Positions 40,885-48,773 of a stretch of 64,000 nucleotides of DNA are shown piece after piece. The notes beneath the pieces were generated by a model. It worked only from the letters and a program-made list of their open reading frames with translations, was not told where the DNA came from and searched no databases. The stretch spans positions 112,314 through 176,313 of the forward strand of contig NZ_QGTW01000014.1 of assembly GCF_003182355.1 (NCBI RefSeq), read 5' to 3'. The translations under genes were made by a program, and so were the position numbers. Positions within the stretch are counted from its first letter, which is position 1. Each line of letters starts with the position of its first letter. This DNA comes from Cytobacillus oceanisediminis (GTDB taxonomy: Bacteria > Bacillota > Bacilli > Bacillales > Cytobacillaceae).

Positions 40885-42030
40885 TTACGAATATAACTTT
40901 AGCAGATTCTTTTTTATTTCCTTGCCAATCGTATTTCTTAAGATTTCGTTGCTCCCTCCTGCAATCTCATAGGACTTGGCATCCCGTAAGTACCGGCCAA
41001 AAGGCGCATTAACGGTTGTCCCATAAGCACCGCAGACCTGTATGGCATCCGAGCATACTTTTGTTGCCATCTGTCCGGCAAAAAGCTTTGCCTGGCTGGA
41101 TTCAGAAATAGAAGCTTTTCCAATATCATGTAAGAAAGCGGCCTGATAGGTTAATAGTCTGGAAGCATTTATATTCATAAGCATGTCTGCAAACATCCAT
41201 TGAATGCCCTGAAAATCGATCACAGACTGATCAAACGCTTTTCTGGATGATACCCACTCCAAGCTATGTTCATAAGCTGCCCTGGCAATCCCTACACTTA
41301 TAGCGGCGGCGGCAGTCCTGCTGTTATTAAGGGTAATGACCGCTTGTTTAACCCCTTTTCCTTCTTCCCCGACAAGACAGTAATCCGGGACAGCAACATC
41401 TTCAAAATATGCATCCACATGCGGTCCATTTCGGAGGCCTATTGTTTGTGAATAGTCACCGATTTCTGTCGTAATGCCAGGAAGGCTACGGTCAATAGCA
41501 AAGATGGAAACCCCTTTATTTGTTTCGGCCAGCAAAATAAAAAATTCGGCCGCAGAGCCGGATGTAATAAATGTTTTTTTTCCATTTATAATCCAGCTCC
41601 CGCCCTTTTTTTCTGCTTTTGTATCAACACTTCTGATATCCGATCCTCTTTTGGATTCTGTTAAAGAATAGGAGGCGATTAGTCCTTCCCTAAAAAGCGG
41701 AAGGTAATGGCTTTTAACTTTTTCATTCCCAAAAAGCAGGAGCATGGTTTCAGCCTGAAAAATAGTAATCAGGGAAATCGCTGTAGCCGCACAGCCGTAT
41801 GCTACCTCTTCCATCAAGATACAAGCATCGATCTTGGAACGGTTTAAACCATTATATTTCTTAGGCACAGTTAAGGCTGTATATCCCTGTGCGGCCATTT
41901 CTTTTATGATTTCCTTTGGATATAGATCTTTGCGATCTCTTTCATCCGCTGTGGGTATTATTTTTTCTTTTGTAAACTCCCGAATTTCCTCCTGAAATTT
42001 AAGCTGTTCTTCAGATAATTGCAAAATCAA
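40885..42030 (-). CDS. Acyl-CoA dehydrogenase
   Basis: The protein of about 381 residues is a typical short-chain-type acyl-CoA dehydrogenase: LQLSEEQLKFQEEIREFTKE, ASYSLTESKRGSDIRSVDT, and VCGAYGTTVNAPFGRYLRD with SYEIAGGSNEILRNTIGKEI at the end. The usual catalytic glutamate position in the last segment reads YEIAGG, so Glu is present. The frame opens with a GTG at 42039, but a TTG at 42030 is better spaced from GTAAGGTG and gives the usual family N-terminus. It follows the enoyl-CoA hydratase closely and belongs with the CoA ligase operon. Confidence 0.9.
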   Translation of the reverse strand: MILQLSEEQLKFQEEIREFTKEKIIPTADERDRKDLYPKEIIKEMAAQGYTALTVPKKYNGLNRSKIDACILMEEVAYGCAATAISLITIFQAETMLLLFGNEKVKSHYLPLFREGLIASYSLTESKRGSDIRSVDTKAEKKGGSWIINGKKTFITSGSAAEFFILLAETNKGVSIFAIDRSLPGITTEIGDYSQTIGLRNGPHVDAYFEDVAVPDYCLVGEEGKGVKQAVITLNNSRTAAAAISVGIARAAYEHSLEWVSSRKAFDQSVIDFQGIQWMFADMLMNINASRLLTYQAAFLHDIGKASISESSQAKLFAGQMATKVCSDAIQVCGAYGTTVNAPFGRYLRDAKSYEIAGGSNEILRNTIGKEIKKNLLKLYS

Positions 42031-42040
42031 GCTATGCACC

Positions 42041-42847
42041 TTACTTTCGTTTAGATTTCATTTGTTCCAGTAAAGCCATATATTCATGTGTATCTGTTAC
42101 AACAGCCATATGCGACGATACCATATCCAGGTGGTTCCTCAGACTGACTTTGTTATGGTTTTTAACAAGCCTTTTTATCATTCTTATAGCATTCTGTGGT
42201 TTTGAGCATAAGACTTTTGCAAATTCCTGGGCCTTTTCAAAAACTTCATCCTTGTGATAAACATAATCAACCAGCCCGATCTCCAAAGCTTTTTCTGCAT
42301 TTAGTCTTTCTCCTGTCCACAATAGCTCCAGCGCTTTTGACTCTCCCACAATTTTAGGAAGGAAGTATCCGCCGCCATCTCCCGGTACAAGCCCTAAATG
42401 GATGTACCCCTCTCCCACTCTTGCATGGTCTGCACAAAAACGAAGATCACACATTAGAGCCATATCCAAGCCCGCTCCAATAGCATCGCCATTCATGCAT
42501 GCAATAACCGGCTTATCAATTTCTTCTAATAATAGAGGGATTTTCTGAATGTTTTCCCATAAAGAAGCTTTTCGCTTAACGGCATCACTCCATAAATCCT
42601 CTGTAGGGTCTCCTATAAAGCCCTCTCCATTTGATAATGCTTTAATATCTCCCCCTGCGGAGAACGCCTTCCCTGTACCTGTAAGAATAAGAACCTTTAA
42701 ATTATCATTCTCTTTAAATTCCACGAGTGATTTATACCAGTCCGTAATCATTTCGTGGCTGAAAGAGTTTAAAAAATCCGGCCTATTTAATCTAAGCACG
42801 GCTATTTCATTTGTAAGGTTTTCAAAAACAATATGATTATTTTCCAT
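42041..42847 (-). CDS. Enoyl-CoA hydratase/isomerase family protein
   Basis: The 268-residue crotonase-fold protein has LILTGTGKAFSAGGDIKALS (oxyanion hole), KPVIACMNGDAIGAGLDMAL and GEGYIHLGLVPGDGGGYFLP. The position usually held by the second catalytic glutamate reads PGDGG, so the activity could be hydration, isomerisation or hydrolysis. It lies between an AMP-forming CoA ligase and an acyl-CoA dehydrogenase with small gaps. An AAAAAGGAG ribosome site precedes the ATG. Confidence 0.9.
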   Translation of the reverse strand: MENNHIVFENLTNEIAVLRLNRPDFLNSFSHEMITDWYKSLVEFKENDNLKVLILTGTGKAFSAGGDIKALSNGEGFIGDPTEDLWSDAVKRKASLWENIQKIPLLLEEIDKPVIACMNGDAIGAGLDMALMCDLRFCADHARVGEGYIHLGLVPGDGGGYFLPKIVGESKALELLWTGERLNAEKALEIGLVDYVYHKDEVFEKAQEFAKVLCSKPQNAIRMIKRLVKNHNKVSLRNHLDMVSSHMAVVTDTHEYMALLEQMKSKRK

Positions 42848-42862
42848 TTTTAAAACTCCTTT

Positions 42863-44428
42863 TTATCTGCTTATTTTTTTTCTTTCTCTGTCCCATACAT
42901 GTTTAATTCCTTCATCTATAAGCTCCTGCAGCTTAATTTTTTCTGATGAAGTTTTCTCAAAGGATACCCTGATTTCCAAGTACCTTGGAACCATATGGGA
43001 TGGCAGGTTATCCAGCAGCCACTTATATAATTCCTCAATGGAAACCTCATATCCTTTTCTGCAGACTACACTTAATTTAATCTCTTGTCCGGCAATTTCA
43101 TCAGGAATCGGCACGACTGCATTTTCCAGGATACCTGGATGCTGCTGTACCATATTTTCAATGTCATAGGCGGAAATGTTTTCTCCTTTTCTGCGAATCA
43201 TATTTTTCTTTCTCCCCTTGAAATAGAAGAATCCATTTGGATCTTTCTCAGCCAAATCACCAGTGTGGAACCATAAATTCCTCATTGCTGATATAGTGTT
43301 TTTCTCCATATTAAAATAGGAAGTGAACATTGAATAAGGAACATTGGGGCGTACAACAATTTCCCCCACTTCCCCAGCAGGCAATTCACAGTCATGATCA
43401 TCAAAAATGCGAATCTCATAGAGTTCACGCGGCTTTCCAATACTCCCAATCTTTGATTCTTTCAGGGAATTCATAATAGCAAAACCGCCAATCTCCGCCA
43501 TCCCATAGCCTTCCATCATTCGAGCATTTGTTTTCTTCTCAAGGCTTCTCCAAATGTCCTCTGGAGCACCGCCTCCATAAGCCGTCCTCAAACTGGTGCG
43601 AACCTGTTGCGGTGTCACTTTATCCAATATGCTTAATACCGTCCCAACATAGGTGAAAAGCGTAACATTATAATGGTTAACCGTATCCCAAAAAGAAGAA
43701 GCTGAAAATTTTCTTCCTAAAACAATCGTCGCGCCATTTAGAAGCAAAGCGGGTATGCCCATTAGTTGGGGATTGGCATGAAACAGGGGCAAAAACAAAT
43801 ATAAATTGTCAGTTTGGTCCATTCCGACTGCATCTCCTATATCTCTGCCCGATAATACAAACGTTTCGTGGGGATTCACGACTCCCTTGGCGGGACCGGT
43901 TGTTCCTGAAGTATAGACGATCGTTAGAGGCCATCCAGGCTGAAGAGTATATTCGATTAAACCTGAATCAACTTCACTTTCATTTAATAGAGTATTAAGT
44001 TGAATCATCTCCTTTTCGATGCCTATAACATCTTTATCAGAGATGATAATTAAACGATCAATGCATGGATCATTTTTCATATCCATATCAAGTATGGCAG
44101 GGAGAAACTCTTCCTCAGTTATGATTGCCATACTTTCACTATTTTTTAATTGATGGTGCAATAAGGCTCCTTTTAAACGCGTATCAAGCGTTACAGCTAT
44201 TGCACCAATCTTTGACAAAGCAAACCAGCTCCAAATAAACTCTGGCCGATTTGATAGAATAATGGAAACATGATCACCTTTCTTAATTCCTTTTTTTAAA
44301 AATCCATTTGCCAGCCTGTTCGTGATTTTCCACATATCTGCATAGGTATAGCATTCTTCCTCAAATTTTAAAAATATATTTTGGGGGTAATTTTCATTTC
44401 CAGCCAAAAGCAATTCATTAAAATTCAT
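42863..44428 (-). CDS. AMP-forming acyl-CoA synthetase
   Basis: The 521-residue adenylate-forming ligase has the P-loop TIVYTSGTTGPAKGVVNPHE, GYGMAEIGGFAIM, WFHTGDLAEKDPNGFFYFKG and GRKKNMIRRKGENISAYDIE, then the late catalytic lysine region EKTSSEKIKLQELIDEG. It resembles crotonobetaine/carnitine-CoA ligases (CaiC) and other medium-acid ligases. It would activate a free acid as the entry step of the adjacent dehydrogenase and hydratase. A strong AGGAGGT ribosome site precedes the ATG; the SerA-like gene lies 24 bases upstream. Confidence 0.91.
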   Translation of the reverse strand: MNFNELLLAGNENYPQNIFLKFEEECYTYADMWKITNRLANGFLKKGIKKGDHVSIILSNRPEFIWSWFALSKIGAIAVTLDTRLKGALLHHQLKNSESMAIITEEEFLPAILDMDMKNDPCIDRLIIISDKDVIGIEKEMIQLNTLLNESEVDSGLIEYTLQPGWPLTIVYTSGTTGPAKGVVNPHETFVLSGRDIGDAVGMDQTDNLYLFLPLFHANPQLMGIPALLLNGATIVLGRKFSASSFWDTVNHYNVTLFTYVGTVLSILDKVTPQQVRTSLRTAYGGGAPEDIWRSLEKKTNARMMEGYGMAEIGGFAIMNSLKESKIGSIGKPRELYEIRIFDDHDCELPAGEVGEIVVRPNVPYSMFTSYFNMEKNTISAMRNLWFHTGDLAEKDPNGFFYFKGRKKNMIRRKGENISAYDIENMVQQHPGILENAVVPIPDEIAGQEIKLSVVCRKGYEVSIEELYKWLLDNLPSHMVPRYLEIRVSFEKTSSEKIKLQELIDEGIKHVWDRERKKISR

Positions 44429-44452
44429 GTTCTCCGACCTCCTATCTTTTCC

Positions 44453-45403
44453 TCAGGCGCCGGGAGTAATGGCATCAACTTCAACATTTAGATATTCAAG
44501 GCATTCAGTTACAACTCTTTTGCCCGCCCTGCTCAGAGCGTCATATGTTAACCCGGCAATGTGCGGGGTTGCAATAAAGTTATCAAGGGAAAATAAAGGA
44601 GAATGGCAGCACGGTTCAGTTTCCTGAACGTCAAGTCCTGCGAAGCGCAGATGCTGATTCTTTAAATATTTATATAGTGCATCTTCATTGATGATCCCGC
44701 CTCTTCCGGCATTTAGCAAAATGGCACCCTTTTTCATCTTTTTAATTTCTTCTTCTTCAATCAAATGATATGTTTCATCTGTCAGCGGGGCATGAATGGT
44801 AACGACATCTGATTGTGTTAATAGCTCCTCAAAAGACACCAATCTTGCACCGTTTGCTTTGGCTTCCTCCTCATCAATGTATGGGTCGAATGCAAGCACA
44901 TTCATATTAAACCCTTTTTTCAAAATGGAGCCAACACACTTGCCAATATTTCCAAATCCGATAATGCCAACGGTTTTTCCGTTTAGTTCCAGCGCAGAAG
45001 TGAATCCATGTTTATTCCAGATGGATTCCTTCATTTGCTGATAAGCAAGGAGGATATGCCTCATGCCACACAAGAGAAGGGAAACAGTATGTTCGGCCAC
45101 AGATACCGAATTGACGCCAGGAAGATTGATTAATTTGATTCCTTTAGAGGCTATGTAGTCCTGATCAAACTGATCCAGGCCAACAGATGCGATTCCAATA
45201 ACTTTTAATTTGCCGCTGTTCTCCAATAAGGGTTTTTCAATTTTGCCCGTTAAATGTGTAGCGCGCCCTAGCAAAATATCATAATTCCCAACAATTGCAG
45301 CCAGCTCTTCAGGTGATAGACCATAATTAACGTCTACTTCACAATATTGTTTTAAAAGGGTAATACCCTCTTCGTGAATATGGTCTATGACTAAAGCTTT
45401 CAT
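44453..45403 (-). CDS. 2-Hydroxyacid dehydrogenase, SerA-like
   Basis: The 316-residue protein has VGIIGFGNIGKCVGSILKKG at the nucleotide site, ILLNAGRGGIINEDALYKYL, LDVQETEPCCHSPLF and ATPHIAGLTYDALSRAGKRV with the active-site histidine. It fits D-3-phosphoglycerate dehydrogenase-like enzymes without the ACT domain, a group that includes (S)-sulfolactate dehydrogenase. The ATG at 45403 is seven bases after GAGGGG; an earlier ATG at 45418 has no such site. It lies between the ComDE-like decarboxylase and the CoA ligase, which suggests oxidation of a 2-hydroxy acid feeding the decarboxylase. Confidence 0.88.
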   Translation of the reverse strand: MKALVIDHIHEEGITLLKQYCEVDVNYGLSPEELAAIVGNYDILLGRATHLTGKIEKPLLENSGKLKVIGIASVGLDQFDQDYIASKGIKLINLPGVNSVSVAEHTVSLLLCGMRHILLAYQQMKESIWNKHGFTSALELNGKTVGIIGFGNIGKCVGSILKKGFNMNVLAFDPYIDEEEAKANGARLVSFEELLTQSDVVTIHAPLTDETYHLIEEEEIKKMKKGAILLNAGRGGIINEDALYKYLKNQHLRFAGLDVQETEPCCHSPLFSLDNFIATPHIAGLTYDALSRAGKRVVTECLEYLNVEVDAITPGA

Positions 45404-45512
45404 ACTTCTCCCCCTCATGTATTATGATTTTCGAATTTTTCTGAAAAATTATTCCGGATTTCTATTTTACATTTGGCGCCTGCGGCTTTATAGTTAAGAT
45501 ACATCTGTTAAG

Positions 45513-45551
45513 ACTGTATAGAGAAAGAATCTTTCCCTATACAGTTTTTTT
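45513..45551 (+). terminator. Hairpin with T-run between the ComE-like and SerA-like genes
   Basis: ACTGTATAG-GAAAG pairs with CTTTC-CTATACAGT and seven T residues follow on the plus strand. For the minus-strand gene ending at 45552 the T-run is poor, so it may only partly separate the two units. Confidence 0.55.
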
Positions 45552-46118
45552 CTATTTATTTAAGAAACTCGAAAACTTATATGCCAGTACAGCGGGGTCA
45601 TCATTTAAAAAAGGATTCTTTTGATTTTCCTGATTGATCTTTGCATGTAAAACAATTGGGCCGTCCTCTTCGATCGACTTCTGAACTGCCCTTTCAAAGT
45701 CCTCAGCATTATCTGCCTGAATCGTTTTTAAATTAAATCCTTCTGCAACTTTGGCTATATCAATGCGGCTGGCCAAGGAACATTGGCCACCTGTCGATGC
45801 AAAACATTCATTATCAAAAACAATCAGCATCCATTTATGCGGGTTCAAATAGCTTGATGATGCCAGAGAATTGGGATTCATTAGTACCCCCCCATCCCCT
45901 TCTATGCCAATGCACTTTTTAAATCCTTTCTTTTCCAATGTTAGGCTGACACCGATTGCAACGGATGGAGTCAATCCCATCGTATCAACCATATATAAAT
46001 GATTATCCCGTCTTCCAAGGCTAGCCCATTCTCTTGAGGTATTCCCGCAAGAAGAAATGACAGGTATATTCTCTGTATATTTATAAAGAATTTTTAGCGC
46101 ATCGATTCTTGACATCAT
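45552..46118 (-). CDS. TPP-dependent decarboxylase, beta (TPP-binding) subunit, ComE / phosphonopyruvate decarboxylase type
   Basis: The 188-residue protein is the C-terminal half of a TPP enzyme. GIEGDGGVLMNPNSLASSSY carries the GDG cofactor motif and FDNECFASTGGQCSLASRID the metal-binding asparagine and the S-T-G-G-Q segment typical of sulfopyruvate and phosphonopyruvate decarboxylases. It needs the partner subunit encoded just upstream (4-base overlap, ATGA). It likely decarboxylates a 3-substituted pyruvate to an aldehyde. Sulfopyruvate is one candidate; no sulfoacetaldehyde acetyltransferase is visible in the window, so the end product is open. Confidence 0.84.
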   Translation of the reverse strand: MMSRIDALKILYKYTENIPVISSCGNTSREWASLGRRDNHLYMVDTMGLTPSVAIGVSLTLEKKGFKKCIGIEGDGGVLMNPNSLASSSYLNPHKWMLIVFDNECFASTGGQCSLASRIDIAKVAEGFNLKTIQADNAEDFERAVQKSIEEDGPIVLHAKINQENQKNPFLNDDPAVLAYKFSSFLNK

Positions 46119-46639
46119 TGCTCTGCCCCCCCTTTAATATTGAACATAACAATAATAGGGCGATGTGTATCCTTGGCATACTTAGCCCCTTGCTTTATGG
46201 CTGTACTCCATTCCTTCAAGGGAACACGATAATCAAGCTTAAATGTTTTCACCCTGGCAGCATCCAAAATGTCCGGCAGAGGTTCTGAAAACAAGTTAAC
46301 TGCCGAATTAATTTCACCGAAACCGCCTCTGCGGGTTACTAAAATAAGCATGGGAACATGATAGGCCTGTGCAAACGTTGTGATGGCCAGGATTGAATTT
46401 CCGATTCCAGTATCCTGGATAAGCATAATTGGAAATTGTCCGCCCAAGCTGATCCCTGAAGCAATGCCTACTCCATCCTCTTCCCGGCTGATTGGGAAGG
46501 AAGTTATTTTATCAGAGTTCTCGAAATGTTCTATAACCTTTCCGATCGTGCTGCAAGGCAAAGTCAGCAAGTAATCCGCCTCTGTTTCTTCAATGCCCTT
46601 AATGATTTCTTCACATGCTAAATCCTGAAATGCAGGCAT
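46115..46639 (-). CDS. TPP-dependent decarboxylase, alpha (pyrimidine-binding) subunit, ComD type
   Basis: The 174-residue protein is the N-terminal half of the same enzyme. The conserved glutamate that activates TPP lies in ISREEDGVGIASGISLGGQF, and MLIQDTGIGNSILAITTFAQ follows. Together with the beta subunit it equals one full-length phosphonopyruvate-type decarboxylase split in two, as in ComDE of sulfopyruvate metabolism. AAAGGGGGA precedes the ATG. The RraA-type gene is 13 bases upstream. Confidence 0.84.
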   Translation of the reverse strand: MPAFQDLACEEIIKGIEETEADYLLTLPCSTIGKVIEHFENSDKITSFPISREEDGVGIASGISLGGQFPIMLIQDTGIGNSILAITTFAQAYHVPMLILVTRRGGFGEINSAVNLFSEPLPDILDAARVKTFKLDYRVPLKEWSTAIKQGAKYAKDTHRPIIVMFNIKGGAEQ

Positions 46640-46652
46640 GTTTATTCCCCCT

Positions 46653-47423
46653 TTACCATTTGCTTGGCGGCAGGATACTGCTTATCTCTTCAATGGACGC
46701 GCCGCTTTCAAAAAGTCTCACAACTGCCTCTTCTCTTTTTGTCGCATGAATTGTCTTCTCCAGCACTTCTTCTGCTTTTGAACCTGGGACTACCACAACC
46801 CCGCTGTCGTCAGCAATAATCAAATCACCCGGATTCACCCTGACACCTGCTATTGAAATGGGGCCATTGATTTCCATTGCCTCCACACGGTATTTGCCTG
46901 TAATTGGCGTTTGGCCAGTACTCCAGACTGGATAATCCAATTTGCGGACGGTATCCACATCCCTTACACCGCCATCAACGATATTGCCTGCCATTCCCCA
47001 TTGCTTGGCAACAAGAGTGGAGAGACCTCCCATTACAGATATATCACCCAAGGCAGCGGCGTCAAATACTGCTACATCTCCTTTTTCTGCAATCGCATAA
47101 ACGTCTCTGTCTGCCAGCTTTGCCCGCTCCATATTGTAATACCCATGGTCAGGAGTGTTGCTTTCAGGTATATAGCGGATCGTTACAGCCGGACCGACTA
47201 TCTTTTTGCCTGTAATGATGGGGCGCAGCCTGCTTGCTGAAATTGCCCCTTTGATGCCCATGGAATCCAGGACATCTGAAACTGTAGGTGTAAGCCCATC
47301 CATTTCCATGAAAGCTTCTATAATTTCCCGGGACGGCCTCGTAAATTCCACTTTTACAATTCTTTCAGGCGGGATTAACCCCATTAATCTATTTTTATAT
47401 TTTTCCAATTCCTCCGTCTCCAT
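46653..47423 (-). CDS. RraA family protein (aldolase / decarboxylase type), second copy
   Basis: The 256-residue protein has TVSDVLDSMGIKGAISASRL, AVTIRYIPESN, GNIVDGGVRDVDTVRKLDYP (the G-G-x-R-D motif is retained) and VNPGDLIIADDSGVVVVP. It carries about 25 more N-terminal residues than the copy at 30636. HMG/CHA aldolases and oxaloacetate decarboxylases belong here. It lies between the TAXI binding protein and the ComDE-like genes. AAAGGAGGC precedes the ATG. Two RraA copies, each beside a 2-hydroxyacid dehydrogenase, suggest parallel pathway modules. Confidence 0.88.
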   Translation of the reverse strand: METEELEKYKNRLMGLIPPERIVKVEFTRPSREIIEAFMEMDGLTPTVSDVLDSMGIKGAISASRLRPIITGKKIVGPAVTIRYIPESNTPDHGYYNMERAKLADRDVYAIAEKGDVAVFDAAALGDISVMGGLSTLVAKQWGMAGNIVDGGVRDVDTVRKLDYPVWSTGQTPITGKYRVEAMEINGPISIAGVRVNPGDLIIADDSGVVVVPGSKAEEVLEKTIHATKREEAVVRLFESGASIEEISSILPPSKW

Positions 47424-47449
47424 TTACTTGCCTCCTTTAGCTTAGTAAC

Positions 47450-47493
47450 AATATAACTCTATCGACTTTGACTGCGATCGATAGAGTTATATT
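47450..47493 (-). terminator. Intercistronic hairpin between the TAXI protein and RraA genes
   Basis: AATATAACTCTATCGA and TCGATAGAGTTATATT form a perfect 16-base stem with a 12-base loop and no long T-run. After a highly expressed binding-protein gene such a structure often stabilises the upstream mRNA and lowers expression of later genes; that role is inferred. Confidence 0.7.
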
Positions 47494-47508
47494 AGTGTTC
47501 ATTCTTAA

Positions 47509-48534
47509 TTACTTAAGAATGCCCTTTTCTTTATAGTACTTTTCAGCACCAGGATGGATAGGAATACCCGATGTTCCTTCAAGCGCTTTCTCAATATCAA
47601 ATTGTTCGATTACAGCATGAGATCCTTTTAATTCTTCAAGGCCTTCCCATAAGGTCTTAACCAGATCATAGGCTACTTCGTCCGGCATATCTGCTGAACC
47701 TACAAGGAAGTTATTTTGGGCAACTGATAAAACATCTTCAGGCTGATTTTCATAACTGTTAGCTTCGATTGTATATTCCATCGTCCAAGGGTATTTCTCT
47801 TTAAGATAGTCAACAGCTTCTGGAGTGTATGGAAGCAGCATACCATTTGCAGTTGACAGCATTTCAGTTACAGCGGATGTAGGAACTCCAGCCATGACCA
47901 TTGCAACATCTGTTTGCTTATTTCTCATCAAGTCGGTTGCTTCTGTAAATCCAACAAAATCTTTGCCAAGTCCTTCATAATCGACGTCATAAGCTTCCAT
48001 TGCACGCTGGGTTTCAATTTCGGTTGCACTTCCAGTCGCACCTGGAACAATCTTTTTCCCTGCCACGTCAGCGATTGATTCGATACCGGCTCCTTTTCTT
48101 GCCACTAGATGATTGACGTTTGGATATAAACCAGCCAAAATGCGTACATTTTCAACTTTATTTCCATCAAATGAGGCCTCGCCATTATACCCTTCATAAA
48201 GAGTCCCTGTTGGTGTAAGAGCTACTTGAGCCTCCCCCTGTTTAATAAAAATCAGGTTCTGAACACTTCCATTTGTGGCTTGAGAGGAAGCTTGAACATA
48301 ATCCAGTTTTTTATTCCAGTAATCAGAGAAAATAGCTCCCAATGGATAATAAGTTCCAGTAGTTGTTCCTGTTGCAAACATGATTGAATAGTTATCCGGT
48401 TTGCCGGATGACCCTGAATCTGAACCGGAAGAACCGGCATCCGAATTTCCTCCACCGCTCGTACTGTTGGAGCTGCAGCCGATTAAAGCAAATGCCATTA
48501 ATGCAATCATAAAAATGGTTAAAAGTTTTTTCAT
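47509..48534 (-). CDS. TAXI family TRAP transporter solute-binding lipoprotein
   Basis: The 341-residue protein has a lipoprotein signal with lipobox ALIGC (Cys20), a Ser/Gly-rich linker to about residue 48, and the TAXI fold: MFATGTTTGTYYPLGAIFSD, IFIKQGEAQVALTPTGTLY and AGKKIVPGATGSATEIETQR. It should deliver a substrate to the fused permease at 38334. GAGGGGAGAAAGA precedes the ATG, and a cre-like site lies about 100 bases upstream. It is the first gene of a unit with RraA and the ComDE-like decarboxylase, which suggests those enzymes act on its substrate. Confidence 0.93.
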   Translation of the reverse strand: MKKLLTIFMIALMAFALIGCSSNSTSGGGNSDAGSSGSDSGSSGKPDNYSIMFATGTTTGTYYPLGAIFSDYWNKKLDYVQASSQATNGSVQNLIFIKQGEAQVALTPTGTLYEGYNGEASFDGNKVENVRILAGLYPNVNHLVARKGAGIESIADVAGKKIVPGATGSATEIETQRAMEAYDVDYEGLGKDFVGFTEATDLMRNKQTDVAMVMAGVPTSAVTEMLSTANGMLLPYTPEAVDYLKEKYPWTMEYTIEANSYENQPEDVLSVAQNNFLVGSADMPDEVAYDLVKTLWEGLEELKGSHAVIEQFDIEKALEGTSGIPIHPGAEKYYKEKGILK

Positions 48535-48636
48535 CTCTCTTTCTCCCCTCGTTTATTAGTTTGGTGTCATGTTCATTATTAAAAAAATAGTACGATTATT
48601 ACTTTAAATAATCACCTCCCTAAAAAAATAAAGTGT

Positions 48637-48650
48637 TGGTACCGCTTTCA
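48637..48650 (-). promoter_or_regulatory. cre-like site (CcpA) before the TAXI operon
   Basis: TGAAAGCGGTACCA in the direction of transcription matches the cre consensus TGWAANCGNTNWCA with one mismatch. Its position, about 103 bases before the start codon, suits carbon catabolite repression of the transporter operon. The T-rich and A-rich stretch between it and the gene may hold the promoter. Confidence 0.5.
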
Positions 48651-48669
48651 ATACTATTAAAAAAGGAAA

Positions 48670-48755
48670 CTGTTAATTGGCACTCTGACAGGCACGTATT
48701 CCGCAGAGGAGCTTTAGAACACCCCCGGCAACCGAGTAGTGCGGAAAATTAACAG
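48670..48755. repeat. Short inverted-end segment, possible relic of the intergenic repeat
   Basis: CTGTTAATT at the left and AATTAACAG at the right are perfect inverts 86 bases apart, resembling the CTGTTGATT and AATCAACAG ends of the 197-base element with a G-to-A change on both sides. The interior does not align clearly. Confidence 0.35.
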
Positions 48756-48773
48756 CAAATTTAAAAGTGTTTT

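Noticed and set aside
24765..46639. A complete sulfolactate degradation pathway
   Set aside because: UxaA/SuyAB-like and ComDE-like genes are present but in separate operons, and no Xsc, sulfite exporter or ComC-type dehydrogenase is visible; kept only as a hypothesis.
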